Assembly (NCBI RefSeq): GCF_000427885.1
Contig: NZ_ATYW01000002.1
Coordinates: forward strand, 81,073 to 145,072
Source of the DNA: Glycomyces tenuis DSM 44171
Lineage (GTDB): Bacteria; Actinomycetota; Actinomycetes; Mycobacteriales; Micromonosporaceae
Length of the DNA: 64,000 nt
Direction of reading: 5' to 3'
The notes below the pieces were generated by a model, which worked only from the letters and a program-made list of their open reading frames with translations, did not search any database and was not told the origin of the DNA. The position numbers and the translations under genes were made by a program. Below are positions 8,716-16,818 of this stretch, piece by piece; position 1 is the stretch's first letter; each line of letters starts with the position of its first letter.

Positions 8716-9468
8716 TCACACCTCGCTCGGGCTCCCGAGGGCGCGGGAGACCGCTCGGGCCGCGCGGACCACTTCGCGGCCGAGCCGCTCGTCGGAGCCG
8801 GTGGCCTCGTGGGCGAGCGCGACGGCGCTGATCCCGCCGATCACCTCGCCGGTGTGGTCGACCACGGCGGCGCCGCTCGCGCATACGCCGATCTCGTTCT
8901 CCTCGTGGTCCTCCGCCCAGCCGCGCGCCCGTACGGTCGCCAGCTCGTCGAGCAGGCGATCGGGGTCGGTGATGGTGTTCGGCGTCCGCCGCGGCATCCC
9001 GGTCCGCCGCGCCACCTTCCGCACCTCCTCGTCCGGCAGCGAAGCGAGGACGGCCTTGCCGATCGACGTGCAGTGCAGCGCCAGGCTCATCCCGACCCGG
9101 GAGGCGAGCCGGTACGGCTTGTCCGCTTCGATCTTGACCGCGTAGACCGCCTCGTCGCCCGAGCGCAGTGCCAGGTGCACGGTGCGACCGGTGCGGCGGT
9201 GCAGCTCTTCGAGGTGCGGGCGCACCTGGCCGGGCAGGTCGAGCCGCCGCAGCACCCGGCCGGACAGCGCCAGCAGCCGCGGGCCGCTGAAGTACTCCCC
9301 GGTCCCGGTCGCCCGCGCGAAGCCGTTCGCCACCAGCCCTTGCAGGATCCGGTGCGCCGTGGCCTTCGGGACCCCGGCGGCGGCCGCGATGTCGCCGAGC
9401 CGGGTGTGCTCGCTCAGCGCGTCCAGCATCGCCAGCGTCTTGTCGGTCGCGGTCGATCGCGAATTCAT
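8716..9468 (-). CDS. IclR-family transcriptional regulator
   Basis: This 250-residue regulator has an N-terminal winged helix (about 5-65, TRLGDIAAAAGVPKATAHRILQGLVANGFA) and the C-terminal IclR effector domain (about 75-245). The start is backed by a GAGGAG Shine-Dalgarno. It is divergent from the dehydrogenase-transporter-dehydrogenase cassette at 9570-12825. A perfect IclR-type palindrome lies between them, so it very likely controls that cassette and itself. The inducer is presumably a hydroxy acid or sugar acid handled by the cassette. Confidence 0.92.
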   Translation of the reverse strand: MNSRSTATDKTLAMLDALSEHTRLGDIAAAAGVPKATAHRILQGLVANGFARATGTGEYFSGPRLLALSGRVLRRLDLPGQVRPHLEELHRRTGRTVHLALRSGDEAVYAVKIEADKPYRLASRVGMSLALHCTSIGKAVLASLPDEEVRKVARRTGMPRRTPNTITDPDRLLDELATVRARGWAEDHEENEIGVCASGAAVVDHTGEVIGGISAVALAHEATGSDERLGREVVRAARAVSRALGSPSEV

Positions 9469-9520
9469 GACGGCTCCTCAGGTTTAGATCCCGATCCATG
9501 CGGGTATAGCGCGCTTGTCA

Positions 9521-9535
9521 TGGAACACCGTTCCA
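9521..9535. promoter_or_regulatory. IclR-type operator palindrome
   Basis: TGGAACACCGTTCCA is a perfect 6-3-6 palindrome, and a related half site CGGAAC follows at 9541. IclR-family operators commonly follow a TGGAA-n-TTCCA plan. It lies 53 nt upstream of the iclR-type start and about 35 nt before the first cassette gene. Confidence 0.7.
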
Positions 9536-9569
9536 TTGTACGGAACGATACTAGTGCGAGGCGGATGCC

Positions 9570-10676
9570 GTGGACGAACTCCCCTGGTCGACCCGACCCA
9601 CTCCCGACCGGTCCGGCGACAGACCCGTCGGCGAGCATCTGGTGCGGCCCGAGCCGCTGACCCGCATGGCCGTCGCGGTGCTCACCGCGGCGGGCGCGCC
9701 GGAGCGGAACGCCGGAGCCGTCGCCGCGTCGCTCGTCGCCGCCGACCTGGCAGGCCACGACTCGCACGGCGTGCGGCGGCTGGTGCCGTACGTCGGCGCG
9801 ATCCGGGCGGGCACGCTCGACCCCGCCGCGCAGCCCCGCGTGGCCCGCAGCGAAGGCGCCGGCGCCACCGTCGACGGCCGGGGCGGCTTCGGGCAACTCG
9901 CCGCCGCGCTCGCCACCCGCGAGGTCCGCGAGCTCGCGCGCGCGCACGGCGTCGGCGTCGTCGCCATCAGCCGCGGCAACCACATCGGCCGGCTCAGCGA
10001 ATACGTCGAGGCGCTGGCCGAGGCCGGCCTCGTCGGCATCGCCTTCTGCAATGCGGACCCCACGGTCGCCCCGCACGGCGGCCGCGACCGGCTGCTCGGC
10101 ACCAATCCGCTCGCTTGGGCGGTGCCGCGCGGCCCGGGCGAGTCCGCCGTGGTGATCGATTTCGCCACAGCCGCTGTGGCCGAGGGCAAACTCGCGCTCT
10201 CGGCCGCACGCGGTGAGCACGTGCCGCCCGGCCTGCTCGTCGACGGCGACGGCCGGGACTCCACGGACCCGGCGGACTTCTACGAAGGCGGGGCGCTCCT
10301 GCCGTTCGGCGGCGCGGCGGGCGGCCACAAAGGCTACGGGCTGAGCGTGATGATCGAGATCGTCGGCGGCCTCCTGTCCGGGGCCGGGATCTCCAGCCTG
10401 CCCGGCTACGACGGCACCAACGGCAGCGTGCTGCTCGCGGTCGACATCGCCGCGTTCCTGCCCGCGGACCGGTTCCGCGAGCAGACCGAGCGCTTCTGCC
10501 GCCGACTGAGCGCCTCCACTCCCGCACACGAAGACCGATCAGTGCTGGTGCCCGGCGAACTGGAGGCCCGCACCCGGGCGCACCGGCTCCAGCACGGCAT
10601 ACCCCTGTCAACAGCGACCTGGAACGAGCTCGCCGCCCTTCCAGGCTTCGCGCTCCCGGAAGGAGACTCGACATGA
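9570..10676 (+). CDS. Ldh-family (malate/L-lactate dehydrogenase type) oxidoreductase
   Basis: This 368-residue NAD(P)-dependent dehydrogenase belongs to the Ldh/MDH-type fold, which is distinct from classical lactate dehydrogenases. Evidence is the catalytic motif ADLAGHDSHGVRRL, the segment VVAISRGNHIGRLSEYVE and the C-terminal FGGAAGGHKGYGLSVMIEI. Such enzymes oxidise malate, lactate, sulfolactate, ureidoglycolate or sugar-acid hydroxyls. The GTG at 9570 is used here; a GTG at 9642 would give a more typical length of 344. It overlaps the next gene by four bases (ATGA). With the MHS transporter and SDR it makes a catabolic unit under IclR control. Confidence 0.87.
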   Translation: MDELPWSTRPTPDRSGDRPVGEHLVRPEPLTRMAVAVLTAAGAPERNAGAVAASLVAADLAGHDSHGVRRLVPYVGAIRAGTLDPAAQPRVARSEGAGATVDGRGGFGQLAAALATREVRELARAHGVGVVAISRGNHIGRLSEYVEALAEAGLVGIAFCNADPTVAPHGGRDRLLGTNPLAWAVPRGPGESAVVIDFATAAVAEGKLALSAARGEHVPPGLLVDGDGRDSTDPADFYEGGALLPFGGAAGGHKGYGLSVMIEIVGGLLSGAGISSLPGYDGTNGSVLLAVDIAAFLPADRFREQTERFCRRLSASTPAHEDRSVLVPGELEARTRAHRLQHGIPLSTATWNELAALPGFALPEGDST

Positions 10677-12061
10677 GTCAACCCGAAACCCCTGCGGCGC
10701 AGCCGACCCGCGGCAGCGAGCTGCGCCGCGTCGTCGGCGCCTCGCTCGTCGGCACCGCCCTCGAGTGGTACGACTTCTTCATCTACGGCACGGCCGCGGC
10801 GCTCGTCTTCGGCGAGCTGTTCTTCCCCGACGCGGAGCCGGCCCTGGCCCAGCTCGCGTCGTTCGCGACCTTCGGCGTGGCGTTCCTGTTCCGCCCGCTC
10901 GGCGGTTTCGTCTTCGGCCGCCTCGGCGACCGCATCGGCCGCCGCAACACGCTCATCATCACCACCCTGATCATGGGCATCTCGACCGGGCTGATCGGCC
11001 TGTTGCCGACCTACGGGACCGTCGGCGTCGCCGCCCCGATCCTGCTGGTGCTCCTGCGGATCTGCCAGGGACTCGGCGCCGGCGCCGAGTTCGGCGGGGC
11101 CTCCACGCTGCTGGCCGAGCACGCGCCGCAGTCCCGCCGCGGCTTCTACGCCTCGTTCGCGCAGACCGGAGTCCAGATCGGACTCCTGCTCGGCACCACC
11201 GCCTTCCTGCTGGTCGCCCTGCTGCCGGACCCGCAGCTGCACTCGTGGGGCTGGCGGGTGCCGTTCTGGGCCAGTTTCGTGCTGATCTTCGTGTCCCTGT
11301 ACCTGCGGCTCCGCGTCGCCGAATCGCCCGTGTTCAAGAACATGGAGCGCACGCGGACCGTGGTGCGGATGCCGGTCAAGGAGACGCTCCGGCGCTACCC
11401 CCGCAGCTTCCTGGTCGGCATCGGCGCCCACATCTGCGACACCTCCACGATCTACATCTTCGCGACCTTCTCGGTCGCCTACGTGACCGAGACCTTGGAC
11501 ATGCCACGATGGACCATCCTGACCGGGATCATCATCATGAGCGTGATCGTCATCGTGCTGCAACCCGTCTTCGGCCACCTCTCGGACCGGATCGGCCGGA
11601 AACCGCTGAACGTCTTCAGCGTCGTGTTCACCGCCGTGTTCGCCTTCCCGTTCTTCTGGATGGTCAACACCGAGATCCCGGTGGTGATCTGGCTGGCGCT
11701 GGTGATCGCCACCGCCTTCGGCTGGGCGCCGATGATCGCCGTCCAGCCCGCCTTCTACGCCGAGCTGTTCGGCGCGGGCGTGCGCTACACCGGGTTCGCC
11801 GCCTCCCGCGAGATCGGCGCGGCGATAGCCGGCTTCTCGCCGCTGATCTCGGTCGCGCTGTTCCAGGCGGGCGGCGAGACGCCGTGGCTCATCTCGGTGT
11901 TCATGATCCTGACCGCGGTGATCTCCCTGGCGGCGTTCCTCTACGCCCGCGAGGCCCGGCATATGGACATCAGCGTGCGCTACGCCTCGCAGGAGGAACT
12001 GGTCGCGGCCAGGCCCGCCGGCGAGGACCGCACCGCGGCGACGGAGGAGCCCCGACAGTGA
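10673..12061 (+). CDS. MFS transporter, metabolite:H+ symporter (MHS) type
   Basis: This 462-residue protein has twelve predicted helices. MHS-type signatures are ALEWYDFFIYGTAAALVFGELFF at the first helix, FRPLGGFVFGRLGDRIGRR in the loop 2-3 region, and RICQGLGAGAEFGGA. This group includes ShiA, KgtP and ProP-like importers of organic acids and osmolytes. Its start overlaps the dehydrogenase stop (ATGA) and its stop overlaps the SDR start, so it probably imports the substrate oxidised by these enzymes. Confidence 0.92.
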   Translation: MSQPETPAAQPTRGSELRRVVGASLVGTALEWYDFFIYGTAAALVFGELFFPDAEPALAQLASFATFGVAFLFRPLGGFVFGRLGDRIGRRNTLIITTLIMGISTGLIGLLPTYGTVGVAAPILLVLLRICQGLGAGAEFGGASTLLAEHAPQSRRGFYASFAQTGVQIGLLLGTTAFLLVALLPDPQLHSWGWRVPFWASFVLIFVSLYLRLRVAESPVFKNMERTRTVVRMPVKETLRRYPRSFLVGIGAHICDTSTIYIFATFSVAYVTETLDMPRWTILTGIIIMSVIVIVLQPVFGHLSDRIGRKPLNVFSVVFTAVFAFPFFWMVNTEIPVVIWLALVIATAFGWAPMIAVQPAFYAELFGAGVRYTGFAASREIGAAIAGFSPLISVALFQAGGETPWLISVFMILTAVISLAAFLYAREARHMDISVRYASQEELVAARPAGEDRTAATEEPRQ

Positions 12062-12825
12062 TGGAACTCGACAAGACCACCGCCGTGGTGACCGGCGGCG
12101 GCACCGGCATAGGCCGCGCCGTCGCATTGGCGCTGGCGCGGGCCGGAGCCGCCGGGATCGCCGTCAACTACGCCAGTTCGCGGGCCGACGCCGAGGAGAC
12201 CGTCGCCGAGCTCCGCTCGCTCGGCTGCGACGCGTTCGCCGTCCGAGCCGACGTCGCCGACGCGGCCCGGGTGCGGTCGATGGCCGAGCGGGTGCTGTCC
12301 GCATTCGGCGAGGTCCACCTGCTGATCAACAACGCGGGCACCACCAGGCGGGTGCCCCATGCCGATCTGGACGGCCTCACCGACGAGATCTGGCACGAGG
12401 TGATGGATGTGAACGTCCTCGGCGCCCTGCACTGCGCGCAGTCGTTCGCGCCCTCGCTTCGCGAGACGGGAGGCGCGGTGGTCAACATCTCCTCCATCTC
12501 CGGTTACCGAGCCGGCGGATCGTCGATCGTCTACGGCGTCAGCAAGGCCGCGATGCTCCAGCTCACCCGCAATCTGGCGGTGGCGCTGGCCCCCGAGGTC
12601 CGCGTCAACGCCGTGGCGCCGGGGACGGTGGCGACGCGCTGGCAGACCGGCCTGCACGGCGAGGCCGGGTTCGAGGCGATGGCGCGGAAGGAGCGCGAGC
12701 GGGTGCCGCTGGACCGCACTTCCGGCCCGGAGCACGTGGCGCAGGCCGTGATCGGCCTGCTCGGCATGGACATGGTCACCGGCGAGGCGCTCATAGTGGA
12801 CGGCGGCAAGCACGTCACGTACTGA
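12061..12825 (+). CDS. short-chain dehydrogenase/reductase
   Basis: This 254-residue classical SDR has the cofactor motif TGGGTGIGRA, the structural NNAGT motif, the catalytic Ser in NISSISGYRA and the Tyr-x3-Lys in YGVSKAA, and ends with ALIVDGGKHVTY. Annotations of such genes as FabG-like are common, but the context points to oxidation of a hydroxy acid or sugar. The ATG overlaps the transporter stop by one base. A GTG at 12058 is an equally possible start, since GGAGG lies at 12043. A strong terminator follows. Confidence 0.92.
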   Translation: MELDKTTAVVTGGGTGIGRAVALALARAGAAGIAVNYASSRADAEETVAELRSLGCDAFAVRADVADAARVRSMAERVLSAFGEVHLLINNAGTTRRVPHADLDGLTDEIWHEVMDVNVLGALHCAQSFAPSLRETGGAVVNISSISGYRAGGSSIVYGVSKAAMLQLTRNLAVALAPEVRVNAVAPGTVATRWQTGLHGEAGFEAMARKERERVPLDRTSGPEHVAQAVIGLLGMDMVTGEALIVDGGKHVTY

Positions 12826-12840
12826 TATGGCCCCCCCGAT

Positions 12841-12878
12841 ACGCCCGCCCGCGGCCGGTCACGGCCGCGGGCGGGCGT
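12841..12878. terminator. bidirectional hairpin terminator
   Basis: A perfect 17-bp inverted repeat (ACGCCCGCCCGCGGCCG and its complement) with a four-base loop GTCA lies between two convergent genes, just after the SDR stop and before the stop of the gene at 12888. There is no clear T-run on the plus strand, so calling it a terminator relies on stem strength and position. Confidence 0.75.
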
Positions 12879-12887
12879 CATGCTGCT

Positions 12888-13382
12888 CTAGCCCTCGTCT
12901 GCCAAGGCCGCGGTGATGCCGCAGCCCCACTTCTCCTGGGCCCTGATCAGGATCTGCATCGTCTGCGTCACCGCCCCGTCCGTGACGTAGAGGGTGGCCG
13001 GGTAGTCCCCGTAGTCCAGAGGAGGCAGCTTGACGCCGATCCAGATGGTCCCGACGGACCTGTCGCCGTTGTCGCCCGGCGGGAACGACTCGGCCATGTC
13101 GACGACGGTGCCCTCGGGGAAGCCCTGCACCTCGGCCGTGAGCGTCGTGTCCCAGTGTCCGGAGATGAAGCCGACGAAGTACGAGCGGTAGTTCACGTTG
13201 GCGGGGATGCAGAGCCGCTGCACACCGTCGGCCAGTTCCCAGGTCGCCTCTGAAGCGGACGCCGACGCCGGGACGGCCGCCGGCGCTGCGGCCGAGGCGG
13301 CCGACGCGCTGAACCCCACGCTCATCGCCAGTCCGGCCACTACGGCGAGCATCAACCTGAGCGGGCGAGCGATCGATCTCAT
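12888..13382 (-). CDS. secreted protein of unknown function
   Basis: This 164-residue protein has a typical Sec signal peptide (MRSIARPLRLMLAVVAGLAM, with Ala-rich cleavage region SASAASAAA). The ATG at 13382 is preferred over upstream starts because GGAGGA lies nine bases before it and the signal peptide then begins correctly. The mature part of about 130 residues is beta-rich with two Cys, and reads like a single immunoglobulin-like domain (GTIWIGVKLPPLDYGDYPATLYVTDG). No relative is recognised. It stands alone, convergent to the IclR-controlled cassette. Confidence 0.75.
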   Translation of the reverse strand: MRSIARPLRLMLAVVAGLAMSVGFSASAASAAAPAAVPASASASEATWELADGVQRLCIPANVNYRSYFVGFISGHWDTTLTAEVQGFPEGTVVDMAESFPPGDNGDRSVGTIWIGVKLPPLDYGDYPATLYVTDGAVTQTMQILIRAQEKWGCGITAALADEG

Positions 13383-13801
13383 CACGAATGTCCTCCGTGT
13401 CCTCGGTACCGGAGCGGCCTCCCCCCGCCAGGGCTGGTACCGGTCGCCGGCTGAGGCCTCGTGGAAATCACGGTACAAGACAGACGATACGGACGTCAAT
13501 TGGTTGACGCTTCAAATATTTTGGCGGTCCGTCGCGCCGGGCTCCTCTCGGCAGGCGTTCGGCGCCGCGGGCGCCGAGGCCGTGCCGGTCCGCCGCGATT
13601 GCTGATGAAGCACGGTCCCTACCAGGTGGTTCGGCGAGCACGGCGGGCGATGACGATGCCGACGGCCCCGGCGGCGGCCGCCAGGACGGCGACGAGCGCG
13701 AGCCGGAACGCGGAGGCGCCGGTCGGACTGAACGGAGCGCGGCCGAGGCGGCGGCGAGCCGTGCGTCGAAGGGGTCCTCGCCTCCACGGCCCGATATGCC
13801 G
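13383..13801. other. 419-bp intergenic region with a possible gene relic
   Basis: The right part (about 13619-13735, reverse strand) reads about 40 residues ending in a hydrophobic helix (FRLALVAVLAAAAGAVG), an Arg-rich anchor and a TAG at 13619-13621. It looks like the C-terminus of a membrane-anchored surface protein, but I find no start and the preceding codons are not convincing. The left part, 13500-13530, is unusually AT-rich (around TTCAAATATTTTGG) and probably carries the promoter of the secreted protein. Confidence 0.3.
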
Positions 13802-14362
13802 TCAGCCCAGGGCCGCCCTGACGACCGCGGTGCCCCCGTTCAATTCCAGCAGGTGCACCACGATCCCGCCGGCCTCGGGTTCCGGTGGCTCTTCTCCGCC
13901 CTCGGCGCATGCGAGGCTCCCGCTGCCGTCGGCGCGGGTCTCCAAGGTGCAGCCGGGCTGGTACAGCAGACCGCCGCCGCCGCCCAGGCCGTCCGGTTTG
14001 GTCAGGTCCACTTCGACGCCGTCGTCGGCGACGACGGCCACCACCGTCCACTGGCCATCGGCCCCGCCGAGTGGGAACTCGACCGAACCGGAGAAGGACA
14101 CTTCGCATTCGCCGTCGTTGCAGGACTCGTGGTCGTCGCCGTTCGCGCCCGTCGCCTCCGGTGCGGGGGAGGAGGGAGCGGGGGAGGAAGTGGAGTCGGA
14201 GCTCGGGGAGGCGGAGGCGGCAGCGGTGGTGGCAGGGGCGGCGTCCGAGGCTGAGGTATCGGCGTCCGGTTCCGTCTCGGCGCCGCAGCCGGCAGTGGCC
14301 AAGACCGCGAGCAGCGCACCGATCACCATGTGCCGTTTGAGGAAAGCCCGCGAAGTCGTCAT
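13802..14362 (-). CDS. lipoprotein of unknown function
   Basis: This 186-residue exported lipoprotein has an n-region with Arg and Lys, a hydrophobic core and the lipobox LATAGC (Cys near residue 26). About 45 residues of Ser/Thr/Ala/Pro linker follow, then a domain with three Cys residues (SCNDGECEVSFSGSVEF and later PGCTLE). TAGAAT lies exactly six bases before the ATG with no ribosome binding site, a leaderless arrangement. Function unknown; it resembles the many short actinobacterial cell-surface lipoproteins. Confidence 0.8.
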   Translation of the reverse strand: MTTSRAFLKRHMVIGALLAVLATAGCGAETEPDADTSASDAAPATTAAASASPSSDSTSSPAPSSPAPEATGANGDDHESCNDGECEVSFSGSVEFPLGGADGQWTVVAVVADDGVEVDLTKPDGLGGGGGLLYQPGCTLETRADGSGSLACAEGGEEPPEPEAGGIVVHLLELNGGTAVVRAALG

Positions 14363-14600
14363 GCGCCGATTCTAGGCAGCCTCCCAGAAACCGCTCTCTA
14401 CGGTGGACGGAACGACGACTGCGCCACACCCGCTCGGCGGCTCGGACTCGCCTGCGGCGGGGGTCGGGCGCGCCAGAGCCCCCGGAACGGATCGCAGGCG
14501 ATGGCGAAGCGCTCCCGCGCGGCCTTGGGCAATAGTGGAACATATTATTCCGTTCTGATATGCTCGCCCGAGACGACCGCAAGCACCGGAAGGACACGCC

Positions 14601-15092
14601 ATGACCACCGCATCCGACCCAGTTCCCGAGGGCTACACCAGCGTCACCCCGTGGATCGTCACCCGCGACACCGCCGGGCTGCTCGATTTCCTCAAGGCGG
14701 CCTTCGGCGCCGAGGAGCTCGGCCGCGTCCCCGTGGGGGGATCCGGCGCCATCGGCCACGCCGAGGCCCGCATCGGTACCGCCATCGTCATGATGTTCGA
14801 CTCCCCGTTCAAGGTCGACACCCCCGCCATGCTCCGCCTCTGGGTCGACGACGCCGACGAGGCCCTCGAGCGCGCGCTCGCCGCCGGCGCCGCCCTCGTC
14901 ACCCCGGTCACCGACGTCCAGGCATGGGGCGACCGCGTTGCGCGGCTGCGCGACCCGTTCGGGAACCTCTGGTGGCTCCAAGAGCGCGTCGAGGAGCCCG
15001 ACCCCGAGGACGTCATGCGACGCATGGACGAACCGAAGTACCGCAAGGCGTTCGAGCAGACCCAGATCATGGACGCGCCGGGCCTCGTCTGA
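14601..15092 (+). CDS. VOC-superfamily (PhnB/glyoxalase-like) protein
   Basis: This 163-residue protein has two beta-alpha-beta-beta-beta modules of the vicinal oxygen chelate fold. The N-terminal VTPWIVTRDTAGLLDFLKAAFGAEE and the C-terminal RDPFGNLWWLQERVEEP are typical of the PhnB-like subgroup often annotated as glyoxalase/bleomycin resistance protein. A His and Glu metal pair may be present (GHAEARIG; later WWLQERVEE). GAAGGA precedes the ATG. It stands alone and has its own terminator. The substrate cannot be told. Confidence 0.88.
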   Translation: MTTASDPVPEGYTSVTPWIVTRDTAGLLDFLKAAFGAEELGRVPVGGSGAIGHAEARIGTAIVMMFDSPFKVDTPAMLRLWVDDADEALERALAAGAALVTPVTDVQAWGDRVARLRDPFGNLWWLQERVEEPDPEDVMRRMDEPKYRKAFEQTQIMDAPGLV

Positions 15093-15093
15093 T

Positions 15094-15138
15094 CTCCACC
15101 TCGGGCCGTCGCGCCGTGCGCGGCGGCCCGAGGTGGAG
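15094..15138 (+). terminator. intrinsic terminator after the VOC gene
   Basis: A perfect 15-bp inverted repeat, CTCCACCTCGGGCCG at 15094-15108 with its complement at 15124-15138, is followed directly by CTTTCTT. The first arm begins two bases after the stop codon. Confidence 0.85.
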
Positions 15139-15253
15139 CTTTCTTCACCCGCATTCGGGCGCTGGCGGCACTGCGAACGCCCGGTTCGGACGGTCACAGT
15201 GGGGGTGTGGCGTCGACGCCCCTTTCCGTCATCGAACGCAATGGAGAAAGCAC

Positions 15254-16771
15254 GTGAGAGCAACGCCGCTCATAGCCGTATCCGCCGCCGCACTCGCGGC
15301 GGCCCTGACCGTCTCGACGATCCCGGCCGACTCCCAGGAGCCGGAGCCCGACCCCGGCGGCGACTTCGCCGCCTCCATCGACTGGGAGCCGTGCGAGGCC
15401 GACCCGACCGCCGACTGCGGCGTCATGGACGTCCCGCTCGAATGGGACGACCCGGGCGGCGAGACGATCGGGATCAACGTGACCCGGCGCCCCGCCGAGA
15501 ATCCCGACGAGCGCGTCGGATCGCTCGTGGTCCAGGCCGGCAAGGCCAGCCCCAGCGCGCTGGTCGTCCTCTACATGCCCGAGTTCCTCGGCCAGGAGCT
15601 GCGCGACAAGTTCGACATCGTCGGCTTCGACCTGCGCGGCGTCGGCTTCAGCAGCCCGCTGGTCTGCGACGAGGAGCTGGTCGAGGCCAAGCCCGACTCG
15701 TACCTGGAGAGCGGGCGGGAGTTCCGCGAACTCGTCGACTACAACCAGCGGCTCCGCGACGACTGCGTGGAGCGCAACGGTGATCTCTACAGCAATGTGG
15801 ACACCTTGAGTGTGGTCCGCGACGTCGACGCGCTGCGGGGCGCGCTCGGCGAGGACCGGCTCGACTTCCTCGGTTTCTCCTACGGCTCCTTCATCGGAGC
15901 CCAGTACGCCGAGGAGTACCCCGACCGCGTCCGGACGCTCGCCCTCGACAGCAACGTCGACCACAGCCTCGACGTCGTCGACTGGGTCGGGCTCAAGGCC
16001 GAGATGATGCAGGACCTGTTCGAGAAGTTCGTGGAGTGGTGCGAAGGCGACGAGCGCTGCGCGCTGTACGGCTCGGACGTGCGCGAGGTGTGGCATTCGG
16101 TCATGGACCGGGCCGACCGCGGCGAGCTGTCCTTCACCGGCGATCCCGAGCACGAGGTGACCGCCTACGACGTGGTCAGCGGTCTCTTCCACTGCGGCTA
16201 CGGCCCGAATTGGACCGCCACGGCCGACTACCTGGCGAGCCTGCACGAGACCGGGGTCGCCGAGGGCCTGCCGTGCCCGAGCGAGGACGACGACGACGGC
16301 GAGACGCCGGTCGAGATCCCCGACACCGACGGGTACATGATCGCGAACTTCTGCTCCGACTACGCGCTGCCGGTGAGGAACTTCGGCCAATGGCAGCGGC
16401 TGATCGAGACCGCGGGCGAGCGGTACGCGCCGGACGTGCGCTTCCACCCGAACGCCTTGGACCGCATCCGGGACTGCCTCAGTCTGGAGGACGGCGTCGT
16501 CAACCCGCAGCACGAGCTGGAGGTCGAGACCGACGCCCCGATCCTGCTGGTCAACGCCCGGTACGACCCGATCACCGGCCACAACACGGCGGTGCGGATC
16601 GCCGAGCAGATCGGCGACGAGGCCTTCCTGCTGACCTATGAGGGCGCCGTGCACGGGGCCTACGGGACCTGGAGCGGCAGCGACTGCGTCACCGAGGCCA
16701 TGCACCGGTACCTGGTCGACCGGGAGCTCCCCGAAGTGGACTCCTGCCCCGAGGTGCCGTACGAGCCGTGA
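15254..16771 (+). CDS. secreted TAP-like alpha/beta hydrolase with an altered oxyanion loop
   Basis: This 505-residue protein starts at a GTG with an N-terminal signal sequence (TPLIAVSAAALAAALTVSTIPADS). It resembles the Streptomyces tripeptidyl aminopeptidase/SlpD group. The triad looks intact: nucleophile Ser in FLGFSYGSFIG, Asp in ARYDPITGHN, His in EGAVHGAYGTW. The CSDYA and DCL segments before the Asp are typical for TAP-like proteins. The usual GGPGGSG oxyanion motif is absent; its place holds SLVVQAGKASPSALVVLYMP. Specificity is therefore uncertain. It may cleave N-terminal peptides from exported proteins, or may be inactive. A strong terminator follows. Confidence 0.85.
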   Translation: MRATPLIAVSAAALAAALTVSTIPADSQEPEPDPGGDFAASIDWEPCEADPTADCGVMDVPLEWDDPGGETIGINVTRRPAENPDERVGSLVVQAGKASPSALVVLYMPEFLGQELRDKFDIVGFDLRGVGFSSPLVCDEELVEAKPDSYLESGREFRELVDYNQRLRDDCVERNGDLYSNVDTLSVVRDVDALRGALGEDRLDFLGFSYGSFIGAQYAEEYPDRVRTLALDSNVDHSLDVVDWVGLKAEMMQDLFEKFVEWCEGDERCALYGSDVREVWHSVMDRADRGELSFTGDPEHEVTAYDVVSGLFHCGYGPNWTATADYLASLHETGVAEGLPCPSEDDDDGETPVEIPDTDGYMIANFCSDYALPVRNFGQWQRLIETAGERYAPDVRFHPNALDRIRDCLSLEDGVVNPQHELEVETDAPILLVNARYDPITGHNTAVRIAEQIGDEAFLLTYEGAVHGAYGTWSGSDCVTEAMHRYLVDRELPEVDSCPEVPYEP

Positions 16772-16775
16772 CCGG

Positions 16776-16813
16776 CGCTCGGTGGGCGGCCCGGCCGGGC
16801 CGCCCACCGAGCG
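16776..16813. terminator. bidirectional hairpin terminator
   Basis: This is a 38-base perfect palindrome (19-bp arms starting CGCTCGGTGGGCGGCC) between the convergent hydrolase and TetR genes, five bases from each stop codon. There is no T-run; position and stem length make the case. Confidence 0.75.
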
Positions 16814-16818
16814 GGCCG

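Noticed and set aside
13512-15263. A 583-codon reverse frame across several genes
   Set aside because: It is Arg-rich with no domain and runs antisense to the VOC gene and across the lipoprotein gene in a different frame.
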